Positions 21,349 to 33,100 of a DNA stretch of 64,000 nt are shown piece after piece; position 1 is the first letter of the stretch, and each line of letters opens with the position of its first letter. Position numbers and translations under genes: made by a program. Source of the stretch: Neurospora crassa OR74A (Eukaryota > Ascomycota > Sordariomycetes > Sordariales > Sordariaceae); contig NC_026501.1 of assembly GCF_000182925.2 (NCBI RefSeq), positions 9,093,917-9,157,916 on the forward strand. Direction: 5' to 3'. The notes beneath the pieces were generated by a model. It was not told where the DNA came from and searched no databases. It was given only the letters and a program-made list of their open reading frames with translations.

Positions 21349-23822
21349 TTTCTGACTTGAGTCTTCTAAGCTGAAGTCGCTTAGGACGGACGTTGGGAGG
21401 TTAGTTCTGGATTAAGCAGCTGCTTGGTGGTAGGTAGGTAGGTAGGTAGGTAGTTTGGGTATCTTTCATTGTATCACGAGCTAGTGTTTGTTTGTTTCTT
21501 TCCTTTTTTGTTGTGTTCTCCCCATCTTTTTTTTTTCTTTTTTCACCATTGGACTTTTTTTTTTTTTTTTTTACATTTTTGTTATACGCTTCTGTTCATT
21601 GCTTCTCTCATTTTACTGTGGGAAAATAACATCCATGTCAGAGCATATCGACTTCTTTCAACGTACAGAGTCGTTTTGCAAAGTCAATATCGCAACTACA
21701 ACTTCATATCGGTCTTTTCAACCAACCAATGACGACTTTTCCAATGTTGTCTCCCAGCTTGAACTCTGTGAGCTAGACCCGGCCTCAGCAAGGCCGTCCG
21801 ATTGAGGATGAGGGTTGAGACATGAATAATGCAGGTCATCTCTTCTGGAAGTTTTGGGGTTACTGATACCCGACTTTGTGTTTCTACACAGCTTGTATGT
21901 GCTGGGTATCACTGACAAGTGTCTATCGATCTCTTGTCAGGTTTCAAGCACGGACTACTAAGATCTGTGATCTAGTCTAGGCTGGGTTTTTAGGTTTTAG
22001 GGTTTCTTCCATCTGGACTTTCTGCAGTTCGAAGATCAATCAATATATCCGGATGACAACGGCCCAATCTGCCAACCATCGGATGAAAGAACAAAGCACG
22101 CTGCGCTTATTTCAACCTCACGGCATCATTCAGGCTTACAGATGCCCGATCAGGTCTGACGTCGAGGCACATGAACATATAGCCTTGTCATGCTTATCCA
22201 TGACTGCAGTGGCTTCTTGCTGCCTACGATAACAGCTGAGTTCGAAGCAAGTGATAACGAGGCGAACAATCCGTGATGAGCATTGGATAGGAGGGAGTTT
22301 AGTGTAGAGGGGGCAATTTGAAGAGGGGGAGGTTTTCTCGCCGGCACTAACTGCACCATGTCGAGAAACACACCATTAAGAACGCATGTTCTTTTTGCCT
22401 TCTGCGTGACTTCTGATGACCAGTAACTTGATGATGATGTCGCCTCCTCTGTACACGTGTGGACTCGCTGTTGGGCTTTTTGGCGTAGGAGAGCAACCAA
22501 CCAGTGGGAGAGGTTCTCGATTGACGGACGGATGTGAAGTTGTGTGTGAAGAGAAGAGAAGGAAGGAAGTCGAGGAATGAATGGGCCAATTGAGCGGTGA
22601 GACGCATGCAAGGGTAGACTGCCCAGACGAGGAGGACGCAACAAGGGCAGAAAGAAGTGCCCACCAACTTTTAAAGCATCCCCCGGCTGCACATCATGAT
22701 TCGGCCGCGGGACCAGGCGCGGGAGTCGGGACATGTTGTGAGACACACTGCATTGGACACCACTTTGTGCTTCGTTGGGAGGAAGAGAGAGGGGAGGGGA
22801 CGATGAGGGGAGCAGGGGCGGAGGGGAGATGAGGTGTGGTCTCAGCTGGGTTCAAGACATGGAGGAAACCTACATCGAATTGGGCGGGAAGAGGTCAAAG
22901 TGGTGGGGCCTCCAGTTGTTGTTTTGTATGTTTCGATTCGTGGAGATCCCAGTTAGGATGACAGGGATCGCTCCTTCACCCGCCGAGTGGGAACCTTTAA
23001 CGTCGTGTTCATCCCAAGAAGTGGAAAATGGAAAGAGGGAAAAAAGCACGGCCCCTCTCTCTCTCTCTCTCCATGCAGTCTAGTGCCCTCTTGCCGTCTC
23101 ACGTCTTCTTGTTAATTTGGGCAACTCAAGGCACACTGCTGGCGACGCCTCTCGACGCCTTCCTTGGGTTCGCTGCTTGAGTGCTTGTTCCTGCCACCTG
23201 AGATCTAATGAGCGGGTCCCAAGTGTACATATCACCAAACGGGCCAATTGGGGGATTGGTTCACGTTACGTAGCAACCGGAATCGGGGTCTTTTTGGTCT
23301 TCAAGTCTCCACGCAGGGCATCGTCGGTTTCGGCGCTTGTTCCTTTCTTCTCAGCTTGTGGATAGGAGCTCTGCACTAGTGTACCCAGGCAATTCCCTGG
23401 CTTGATTGTAACCGTTCCATCATCTTTCAAGAAGAAAGGACGGGACTCTTCAACACTCTATCAAACAACAAACAACACACACACACACTCCTTACAGCAG
23501 GGCTGAATAGAGAGTGCCCGTCAAGGGTCCAGCCTCATACAACACACAACAACGACAATAACTCTTAACTGCCTCTACATACCATACCACGACCCATTAT
23601 ACCCTGGAAAATACTAAACTCATTCACCCATTGTGAACGCTGTTCGCTGTTACGCTCGCTACCCGTGGGGACCCTTCACCAAGAAGAAACACAGACAGAA
23701 TCCATAAAATCGAGATCCAAACCCCAGTCCCGTCCACCCCCGTCCCCCGTCCCCCGTCCCCCAGCCTCCAGACCGAGACAGCAGCTCTCAGCTCTCAGCT
23801 CTCAGCTCCGTACGTGCGTGTG

Positions 23823-24115
23823 ATGATCCAAAAACACAGACAACACAACTTCACCGAAAAAATAACACCAAAATACCCATACCATCAACCATACATAGTG
23901 TTTAGTATCGCGATCGCTTACCATACCATCCTAGCCGTAGTAGTATTTCGCAAAAAAGACTCTCGATACCCCATTATTACGCGAAGAAAAAGAAGCTTAG
24001 ACAAACACACAACGAAACTGAACGACTGTAACGAATGAACGACACCCCCTACCAATTGCCAGCAACATTAACGACGACGCATACACATCGCCCACCGCAA
24101 ATGAATGGCCCGTAA
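23823..24115 (+). promoter_or_regulatory. Two overlapping upstream open frames before lah-1
   Basis: uORF1 runs from ATG 23823 to TGA 24036-24038 (71 codons, with a hydrophobic stretch PYIVFSIAIAYHTILAVVVF). uORF2 starts at ATG 24035, overlapping the uORF1 stop as ATGA, and ends at TAA 24113-24115 (26 codons). The lah-1 ATG follows 36 nt later. Whether the mature leader includes both is unknown; if it does, they would be expected to reduce or condition translation of the giant protein. Confidence 0.4.
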
Positions 24116-24151
24116 CGAAACACATCACTTCCTATACCCAAGCGGTCAACA

Positions 24152-27100
24152 ATGATTCCGCGAGACCAACGCCGCCGGAGCCCCGAGAGGGAGCGCCGCC
24201 GACGCGCTGACCGCCGCCAGTCCAGAGAACAGCTTGCCGCTGCCGCCCTCGCCGCCGCCGCCGTCGGCCAAACTGCTGCCAAAACTGCCGGCCCCTCCTC
24301 CACCCACCGATCCCGCGCCAACTCCAGCACTTCGTCTTCCGCCGTCACCTCCTCCGACGAGGACAGCGCCCCCAAAAACACGGGATGGGGCTTCCGCTCC
24401 TTCTTTTCCTTGGCATCCTCCAAAAAAGTGCGGAAGCGCCGATCTTTTCGCAAGAAGAACTACTCCTCGTCCTCCATCGACAGCAACCTGGCCTATGGCG
24501 GGTACCAGTCCAGGTCGTCCCTCGAGTCGCAAAGAGGCGCCAGGAGAAGGAGCGGGCCGCAGAGGAAGATTAGCCAGACCTATTCCCAACACTCCCACCA
24601 CGACAAGGAGTATCAACAACACAACCAGGATCAGTACAGGGATCATCCACAGTACGAGCAACCTCAGCACGAATACCAGCGCCCAGAATATGTGCCCCAG
24701 GATCAGTATGCGCACTCGGACCAGACCACACCACGACCAGGGCAACCCACACAGCACCCACATGCGCAGCCCGAGCCATATTATCGACACCAGCATCAGC
24801 AATACCATCAGCAGCAACCCCATGCTTATCAACACCCTGCGCAGCCCTACCATGGCCAGCCCGAATATGATCCAGAGCTCTTTACGCCCGATGGCCGACC
24901 CAACTTGGCGCGAACAACGACCGACGAGGAGATTATCGAACTTGGGCGCAAGATCTCTGACCTTGCTAGGGCTTCCAACCTCCGTGATCTGGAAAGGGCG
25001 GGCAAGCAACGTCCATCCCAGCTGGTAGGTGCCGCAACCGCCATCTCCAACTTCCGTCGCCAGAATCCGAGGAGGAATGGACGCCGCGGTCTTGCTCCTT
25101 CCAAGTCCTCCAAGCGCGATGAGCAAAGTGATGATGATCAGGGCTGGGATACGGCTTCAGACTCGGACTCGGACTCGGACTCGGGTGACAACGCGGAAGA
25201 GGCCAGCGCTAGTGACTCTGACCTTGCCTATGGTTCATCACCTCAATACTCGGACGAGAAGCTGTCTTCTTCCCCGGCCCCGGCTCCCGCGCCGCCACCA
25301 CCGACCATCAGCCCCCAGAAACCCTATATCAGGAACAAGGCCATCGATCCCTCCAAGTTTGGTCCCGTCAACTCCTTGCACGGTCTTGTGACTCCCCTGA
25401 ATGGGTTTCGACCGACTGAAGATGTGCTTCCACCCCGTCAGTCGAAGCCCTGGCTTAGCAGATTCGAGAACGATCCTCTTCCGGATTACCCGACCCCGAC
25501 AGACGAACTCGATACACCGACGCAGATGCACTACCCGATCGCTACCCCGGATCTCCGCAGGTTCGATGCTGTCACCAGTCCAACTCTGGTATCCGGCTCA
25601 CCTCTGATCACGTCACGACCCGTTACTGTTGCTATCCAGGCCCCCAAGCCCCGTGTTCCGGTCTCGACTCGCGCTCTGGAAGAACACCCCATGCCGCGCC
25701 AGAGATCCGCCGATGGTAGGCTTATGACGGCCGACTCTGCCTTGGCCAAGTCCATGGGGAATGCAGCTGGTAAACATGAAGTAATCCGAGATGATACGCC
25801 ACCTTCCAACTACCGACAACATCGCTCGCGTGCTCAGAGCAATGTATCCGCTCATCCATCTCATACTTCTCACCACTCTCACGCCCTGTCGCATACTTCT
25901 CGTACTTCCCACACCTCTCAGGTCCCCGTCCATGTCCAAGTACCGCTTCCTACGACCCATGACCTCGAGTTCGACGATTGGCACGACTTTGAAGACCGCA
26001 ACACCCGCCTAGCCTCCGATGTCCCCCAGTTTACCGATCCAGCTGCTGCCGGCGTCGCCGCAACCCTCATTGGAACTGCCCTTTTCCAGGACCGATACCG
26101 ACGAGATGACGAGGAGGATCGCAACCTGGACCCCAACCATGTTCTGGCCGAGTACAAGCAACGTGTACAGCAGGAGGAAGAGCAGCGCCGGAAAGCCGAG
26201 GAGGCTGAGAAGGAGCGTCTTGAAAAGGAACGCCAAGAGCGGGAGGCCCGTGCTGCCGCCGCCATCAAGCGGGAACGTGAAGCGCGCGAGGCCCAGGAGG
26301 CTGCTGAGCGGGAGGCTCGCGAGAAGAAGGAGGCAGAGGAGCGTGCCGCTGCTGTTGCTCTTGAACTTGCCGCGCAGAGGCAGCGCGAAGAGCGGGAAGC
26401 GCGTGAGGCCCTTGAGAAGATGGAGAGGGAGGCTGAGGAACGCGCTGCTGCTGCCGCTGCCGCTCAACAGGAACTTGAAGCTCTTGAAAAGGCTCGCCGC
26501 GAAGCTCACGAACGCGAAGTTCAGGAGGCCATTGAGAAGGTCCGCCGCGAAGCTCAGGAACGCGAAGTTCAGGAAGCCATTGACAAGGCCCGCCGTGAAG
26601 CGTTGGAACGCGACGCAGCTGCGGCTGAGCGGGAGCGTCAAGAGCGCGAGCACCTCGAGAAAGTCCGTCGTGAGGCGGAGGATCTCGCTATTGCTGCCCG
26701 ACGAGAGCTTGAGACTCGTGAAACTGCGCTTGAGGCTGTCGCCAAGGAAGCTAGGCGCCTCCGTGACGAAGCCGATTACCGTGAGCAGTACGAACGTCGT
26801 GTCCGAGAGGCTCGTGAAATGCAGTACAAGGAGGAGCGCCGGATGTATGATGCTCGATATCGCGCTGATCGGGAGAACATGATTATCGATGTTGAGCCTA
26901 GGCGCCGCAGCACTAGCCGGCAGACGAGGGATGAGTCGCCGGAGGAAAAGCGCTCCAACGCAGGTAAGGAGACGGAAAGAGAGGAGCATCACCGTCCCAA
27001 GCGTGAACCTGTTACCATCATCAACGAGCGCGACGTTCCGAAAGACGAGCCCAAGCCCAAGGTCGAAGAGCCCACCCGATCAGTCTCGGAGAAGAAGCGA

Positions 27101-30100
27101 GAGAGTATGGGCGATACTCTGGACCCGAAGCCCAAGAAGCCTAGCAAGGAGGAGAGACGTGCTAAGCGCGCCGAGACCCTCCGACTTCTCGCCGAAATGC
27201 AAAAGGAACTCGAGCTCGAAAAGGAACGGGCAAGGAAGTTGGCCGAGCTTGAAGCCGCTGAGCAACGGCAAGAGAAGCCCAAGGACGAGGAACCACGCAA
27301 GTCCAGCCAACCGGCTGTGCTAGAGCCTTCGAAATCCCCCAAGGACCAGGTTAGTCACGACTCCAAGGCAGCGCCAGCTCCAGGAACATCCCTCTCGAAG
27401 TCTCCCAGCGGCGTAATTGACCCATTCCAATTTCAGGTTCCGGATGATGCTTTCGCTACGCCGGTTCTTGCTACCCCGGCTAGGCCACTAACTCCCCAGG
27501 TCTACACGGTTCCCGAGCCTGATTTCTCGCCTCCCAAGCGCCGTCAACTAACCCGTGCACTAACCGACGCGGAACTTGAAATTCGTGAGAGGGTAACTCG
27601 TCGTGACTCGTTCGAGATCCAGCAGCGTCAAGAAGAGATCCGTAGGAGCAGGAACGCATCGGAGCAGCCAACCACCAAAGATGCCGACAAAGCGACCATT
27701 CCCGAGACCGACAAGGAGACGTTGATTGCAGAGGAACCTGAACGTGAGCGGAGCCGAAGCCATAACCGTGCGGGAAGCCGTGTTCGCGAATCCGAGCCAC
27801 TACGTGACGCGACCGAAGAGCCCGAGCGTGCTCGTAGCTGGAGCCGTCAATATAGTTACGTTCGCGAAGCGGAACCAACGCCAGATCCGCAGACTGAAGC
27901 CAACAAGTGGTATCGTGACTATGTTTCCAGCCGGCGGGAGGAACGCTTGCGCAGCAGCTCGCCTGCCCGATCAGTCGTGGATAAGTATGACGATTCAGTG
28001 TTTGGACCGCCGACACCTGTCATTGTCACAGCGGAACCAACGATCATCACGGCCGAACCTAGCTGGGCCACAGCTGATCCTGCCGATGATGGAAAACCCA
28101 AGAAGGGCAAGTACGCCGAGCCCGATGCCGATGTGAGAATCGATCATGTCATATTGCCACGAGACCTGCACAGGTTCCTCAGGCCGGCGGAGGATCATTC
28201 CAGCCTTCATGCGCCCACGGGTCAGCCGATGTTTAGTTCGAGAGATCCATCGTGTGAGAGGGAGAGGCCCTTGCTGAATCTAGTGCTACCCACGCCGGCA
28301 CCCACTCCCACTCCTGAACGCGAACGTAGAGAGCGCGCAAGACAAGCTGTCCGCGAGTCCGAGGTGGAGCATGAGGAATCCAGGCTAGCTCCCGTTGCTG
28401 TCGACGAATCGAAGAAGCCAAACTACATCCTCAACGCCCGCGGTGAAATCGAAATCATCGCCCCGACCCCCAAGGATGAAGACACGGAGTCCGTCAAGTC
28501 AGATGGGTGGGTGGAGCCCGTTGCTGATACCGGGTTGACGCACGTTGTTGTGGACAGGTCGAGGCAAGCGGCCGTGGAAGCGATCAAGCGCGCCCTACAG
28601 CCTAAGAAGGAAAGAAAGGCGAGCATTGCTTGGGGAACGCTTGCTGGTGCGGTGCTTCAGAAGGTCGCTGAGGATAGGAAAGCCGCCGCCGAGCAGAAGG
28701 CTGAGGTCCCGGCTGCGGAGGAGAAGAGCCTTGCTCCTGAAGTTGAGGAAAAGGTTGAGGTTCTTCCAGCTCCGGTTGTTGAAGAGAAGCAGCCTGAAGA
28801 GCAGAAACCGCGGGAGGCCGAGCCCGAGACAAAGCCGGCTGACGTTGCTGCACCAACAAAGACCGAGGTGCAGCCGGACGTTGAGCTACCCCGCCAATCC
28901 CCGCATCCCGATCCGGAGCCGCACCTGGAGCCGCACCATGAGGCGACTCCAGTTCCCGCCATTACCATTGACGAACCCGAGGGCCCGAAGGCGACTGAAG
29001 AGCCCAAGTATGAAGAGGCTAAAGAGGAGCTCAAGGAGGAGGAGGAGCAGAGTGCGCTTCCCGAGGGAGAATCCCATGAAGAGAAGCAAAATGAGGCCAC
29101 GCGTCAGGTGAGAATTGACCATGTTGATAGAGGATGATGTTGATTGCTAACCCAGTTACAGATCCTCGATGAATCCGCAAGTAGCCCCATTAAACCCAAG
29201 CGCAAGCTCCCGAAAAGTCTCGCAGAACCATCAATCTTCTCTCCTTACCGTCCCACCTTCTCCGACAACTTCGCCGATGTGGTTTGCGGCGAACACCCCA
29301 ACCCCGAGCCTCATGCCGATACCTACACTTGGCGCCGTGAGGCCATGGCAACTCAGTCCTCCATAGGCGACGAGTGGGAGTCCATTCTGCGCAAAGCGGA
29401 AATTGGTGAGGACGAAACCACGACGAACCCAACGGGGACATTCAACCCGGACAACAGAGAGCCGCCAGATCGGTTGGGAAAGGAGTTTTCGTTCGAGGTT
29501 GTGGAGCGTGAGAACTCCCAGACCAATCCCTCGGATGAAAATGCGAGGGAAAGCGAGAAGGCTAGTACCGAGCAAAATGGTGTTGCGGACCGCCGACCCA
29601 GCAATGAGTTCATCGAGTTCTTGAAAAATCAGACCAATAACTCGACATCGGACCGCAAGCATGATCATCACATTATTGCCACCACCGAGATGAAGGGCAA
29701 CGGCGAGGATGAGTATTTTTTAGGTAATGCCGGCACCCATGGCGCAGGTGCCGGCTCGGCAGAGGATTCTGAGGCTGCGACCGCTTCTGACAGCAAAGAC
29801 GCGGAGGCCCAGAGTCTCCCTCGCCCAAATGCCACCCAGGCCTCCATGGATAGTACCCCCGTCGCTGAGTATAAGAAGGAGGAGGATGAGGAGGAAAAAT
29901 TATACGGCAGCAACGCCGGTTCGGACAGTGCCCCCGAGCCGACCCAGCTGCAACACACGGATTCTCGGTTTATCGACCCTGAAGTCCTTGTCCACAGACC
30001 ATTCACCCCAGCCATCGACCCTCAATATGGCGATCTTCTTCCTTTGCCTCCTTACCCTACTCTCACGGGACCTGGGTACCGCTACCTTGCAGACTTGCCC

Positions 30101-33100
30101 TCGCCGCTTGACTTTGATCTCGAACAGCTTCCAGCACTGCCGGAAAGCAGACCCTCTACGCCACCACCTACGTCTAGCTCTTCAGGCACTGCATTCAAGG
30201 CCGCCGTAGCAGCAATGATGGGCACCCAATCCCTGATCAGGAGACAGAGGGGTCACACTCGCAGCCGTAGTGCACTGGATGGGACTGCCCCAGTGAGAGT
30301 ACCAAGCCAGACCGCCGTCCCTATCCAGTTCCGTCTAATGGGGAAGAAGAGGGCAGGGTCAGTGCACTCACTTCCACCTTCTGAAGCCTGGGGGCAGTCA
30401 CCCGCTTCAAGGCCATCCAGTGCCCATGGTGACGCCGCTGCTGCTTCCGAGGGGAAATTCCCGGTCAGGAGCAGCAGGCCAAGACCGACCAGTTGGGAGG
30501 GTTCGATGAGGGAGATCAAGCCTTTGTATCTTGTTGAGCGAAACGCTGCTACTGCTACTGCTGCTTCTGTGTTGGCGCCGGTTGTTGATACCGAGGAGGC
30601 TCTACCTCCCCCGGAGAGCTTTGAGCTGCCGGAGGATGATGATTTGGATTTGCTGCCTGCTTTGCCGGACAGTGCGCCTGAGAGTGATGCTGGCTCGCCT
30701 GTTGTTGCGCCCCAAATGGAGAGTCTTGAAAAGGATGTGCCAAGTGAAGCAGTTCTTCCTGCTCTGGAAGATACTTTCACGCCCGAGACTGTCAGACTTC
30801 CGGTTGATGAGGACTTGGATCTCCTCCCGGCCCTTCCTGAGAGTGATGCTGGTTCACCTATCGTCACCCCCGTAAATTTGTCAACTGATCTACCCGTTGA
30901 TGAGGATCTCAAGCATGCCGAAATCCCCAGCCCGGCTTCTACTGAGAAGGCTCTTCCTGCTCCTGAGACTGTCGAACTCCCGGTTGATAAAGATCTGGAT
31001 CTGTTGCCGGCTTTGCCTGAGTCGCCGACAATCGAGTCTGCTGTGCCTGTTTCCTTGCCGGCAGTTGCTCCAGAGGTTGTTGAGGAGGTTCCGGCTGCTG
31101 AGATTCCTCAGGTGGTTGAGGCTCCCAAGGAGTTTGAGATCCCAGCTCCTGAGACTGTCGAGCTCCCAGTTGATGAAGACCTGGATCTCCTTCCAGCGCT
31201 ACCGGAGAGTGGCCTTTCTTCGCCTACTCTTCGTGAGCCTGCCTCACCTGTTTCCGTTGGTGAGGACGACGCTCTCTCAACTCCCGCCGAGGACGTTCTC
31301 CCTGTCCCAAGGAGTGTCAACCTTCCAGAGGACATTAAGCTTCCCGCTGATGAGGAATTGGACCTCCTTCCGGCGTTGCCTGATAGCGTCGCTTCGTCCC
31401 CTACTACTGACACTGTGCCCGTCTCTTTGCCGATCTCGGCTTCAGATGTTGCTAAGGACACGGAGGAGATGCCGAAGGCCGTTATTGGAGTACCAACTAC
31501 TGTGGCTCCGGAAGTCTTGGCTCCGGAGGCTGTTAGACTTCCTGTCGATGAGGATCTTGATCTTCTGCCTGCCCTTCCGGACAGTCTTGCTACTTCCCCA
31601 ACAACCGAGATTATGCCATCCCTGCCTTTCGTGGAGGAAGTAGTTGAGGAGACGTCGAAGGTCGTTGAGCGTGAGGTTTCAGTTCCGGAAAACATCAAGC
31701 TACCGGTCGATGAAGATCTTGATCTCCTCCCGGCTCTACCAGACAGCGTCGCTACCTCTCCAACAACCGAGACCACCCCATCCTTGCCTATCTTGGCCTC
31801 CGAAGAAGCTACACATGCGCCGAAGGAAATCGAAGTTGCTCCCGAAACTATCACACTCCCAGCTGACGAGGATCTCGATCTCTTGCCCGCGCTCCCTGCA
31901 AGTGGCAATACTTCTCCGGAGAGAAGCACTTCGCCCGTCCTCCTCGAGAAGGCCGCCTCGCCTGTCATTATTCCTGAGCCTGAGACAGTAGCGCTTCCGG
32001 TTGATGAGGACTTGGACCTGCTTCCTGCGCTGCCTGAGAGTGGCCCTGCCTCACCCACGAAGGAACATGCTTCTCTCGCTACCTCGCCTGTCGTTGCTCC
32101 TGCTACTGAGAAGGAGGTCGATACTGAGGTTGAGCTTGTTTCGGAAGTAAGCCGTGGGTTGGAGGTGCCTGAGCCGGAGACTATCTCATTGCCGGTTGAT
32201 GAAGACTTGGATCTCCTTCCTGCTCTTCCTGAGAGCGGGCCTGCTTCGCCTACGAAGGAACATGCTTCGCTTGCTACTTCTCCTGTCGCTGCCCCTACGC
32301 TTCTCGAGGAGATCGAGGCTGAAGTCGAACTCGTTCCCGCGGTCGATGACGAGATCGTTAAAGAACTGGTGTCTATGCCTAAGCCTAAGCCGGAGACTGT
32401 CTCATTGCCCGTGGACGAAGACTTGGACCTCCTGCCTGCTCTTCCTGAGAGCGGGCCTGCTTCGCCAGCATTGGAGCATGTCGCCCGATCCGCTTCCCCA
32501 GCGGTGCCTGTGCTCGAAAAGGAGACTATTCCCGAGGCAAGGTCGGAGGGTGTCCGTGAAATCATCCCTGAGCCTGAAAATGTAGCACTTCCTGTAGACC
32601 AAGACTTGGATTTGCTGCCTGCTCTTCCCGAGAGTGGACCTGCCTCGCCTACAAAGGAACATGCTTCGCTTGCTACTTCGCCAGTCATCGAAGCGGTCGT
32701 TGAGAAGGAACCGGTTGTTGAAGAAGTGCCTGAGGTTATCCCTAAACTCCTGCCACTCCCGGTTGATCAAGACTTGGATCTCCTTCCGGCGCTGCCTGAA
32801 AGTAGTCCGGCTTCGCCTACAAAGGAACACGCTTCGCTTGCTGCTTCGCCAATTATTGAAGCGGTCGTTGAGAAGGAACCCTTCGTTGAAGTTGTCCCTG
32901 ATTATCTACCTCTTCCGGACAACGAGGACCTGGATCTCCTACCTGCTCTTCCGGAGAGTGCTCCCGTCTCGCCTATTAAGGAGCACGCCTCTCTCGCTCC
33001 CTCGCCAATTACTGAAGTAGTCGTTGAGAAGGAACCCGTCGTTGAAGTTGTCCCTGAACTTCTGCCACTCCCGACCGACCAAGATCTGGACCTCCTCCCC

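Larger units (their letters stand above)
20116..24151. other. 4.0 kb region upstream of the lah-1-like gene
   Basis: Contains the 3' end of the PhoD-like gene and presumably a long promoter and leader for lah-1. Simple repeats are dense in the first third (CTGA, GCAA, GGTA, GGGCT, poly-T). The middle (21.6-23.4 kb) is unique sequence; the longest open frame there (22150-22746, minus, 198 codons) has no recognisable product and I do not call it. From about 23460 the DNA becomes CA- and CCCCGT-rich, typical of a long 5' leader, and carries two upstream open frames. Confidence 0.6.

Noticed and set aside
22150-22746. 198-codon minus-strand frame upstream of lah-1
   Set aside because: No recognisable domain, no supporting start or splice context; likely chance.
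31108-32688. 526-codon minus-strand frame inside lah-1
   Set aside because: Antisense of the LLPALPES repeat; Gly/Ser/Arg repeat product with no independent support.
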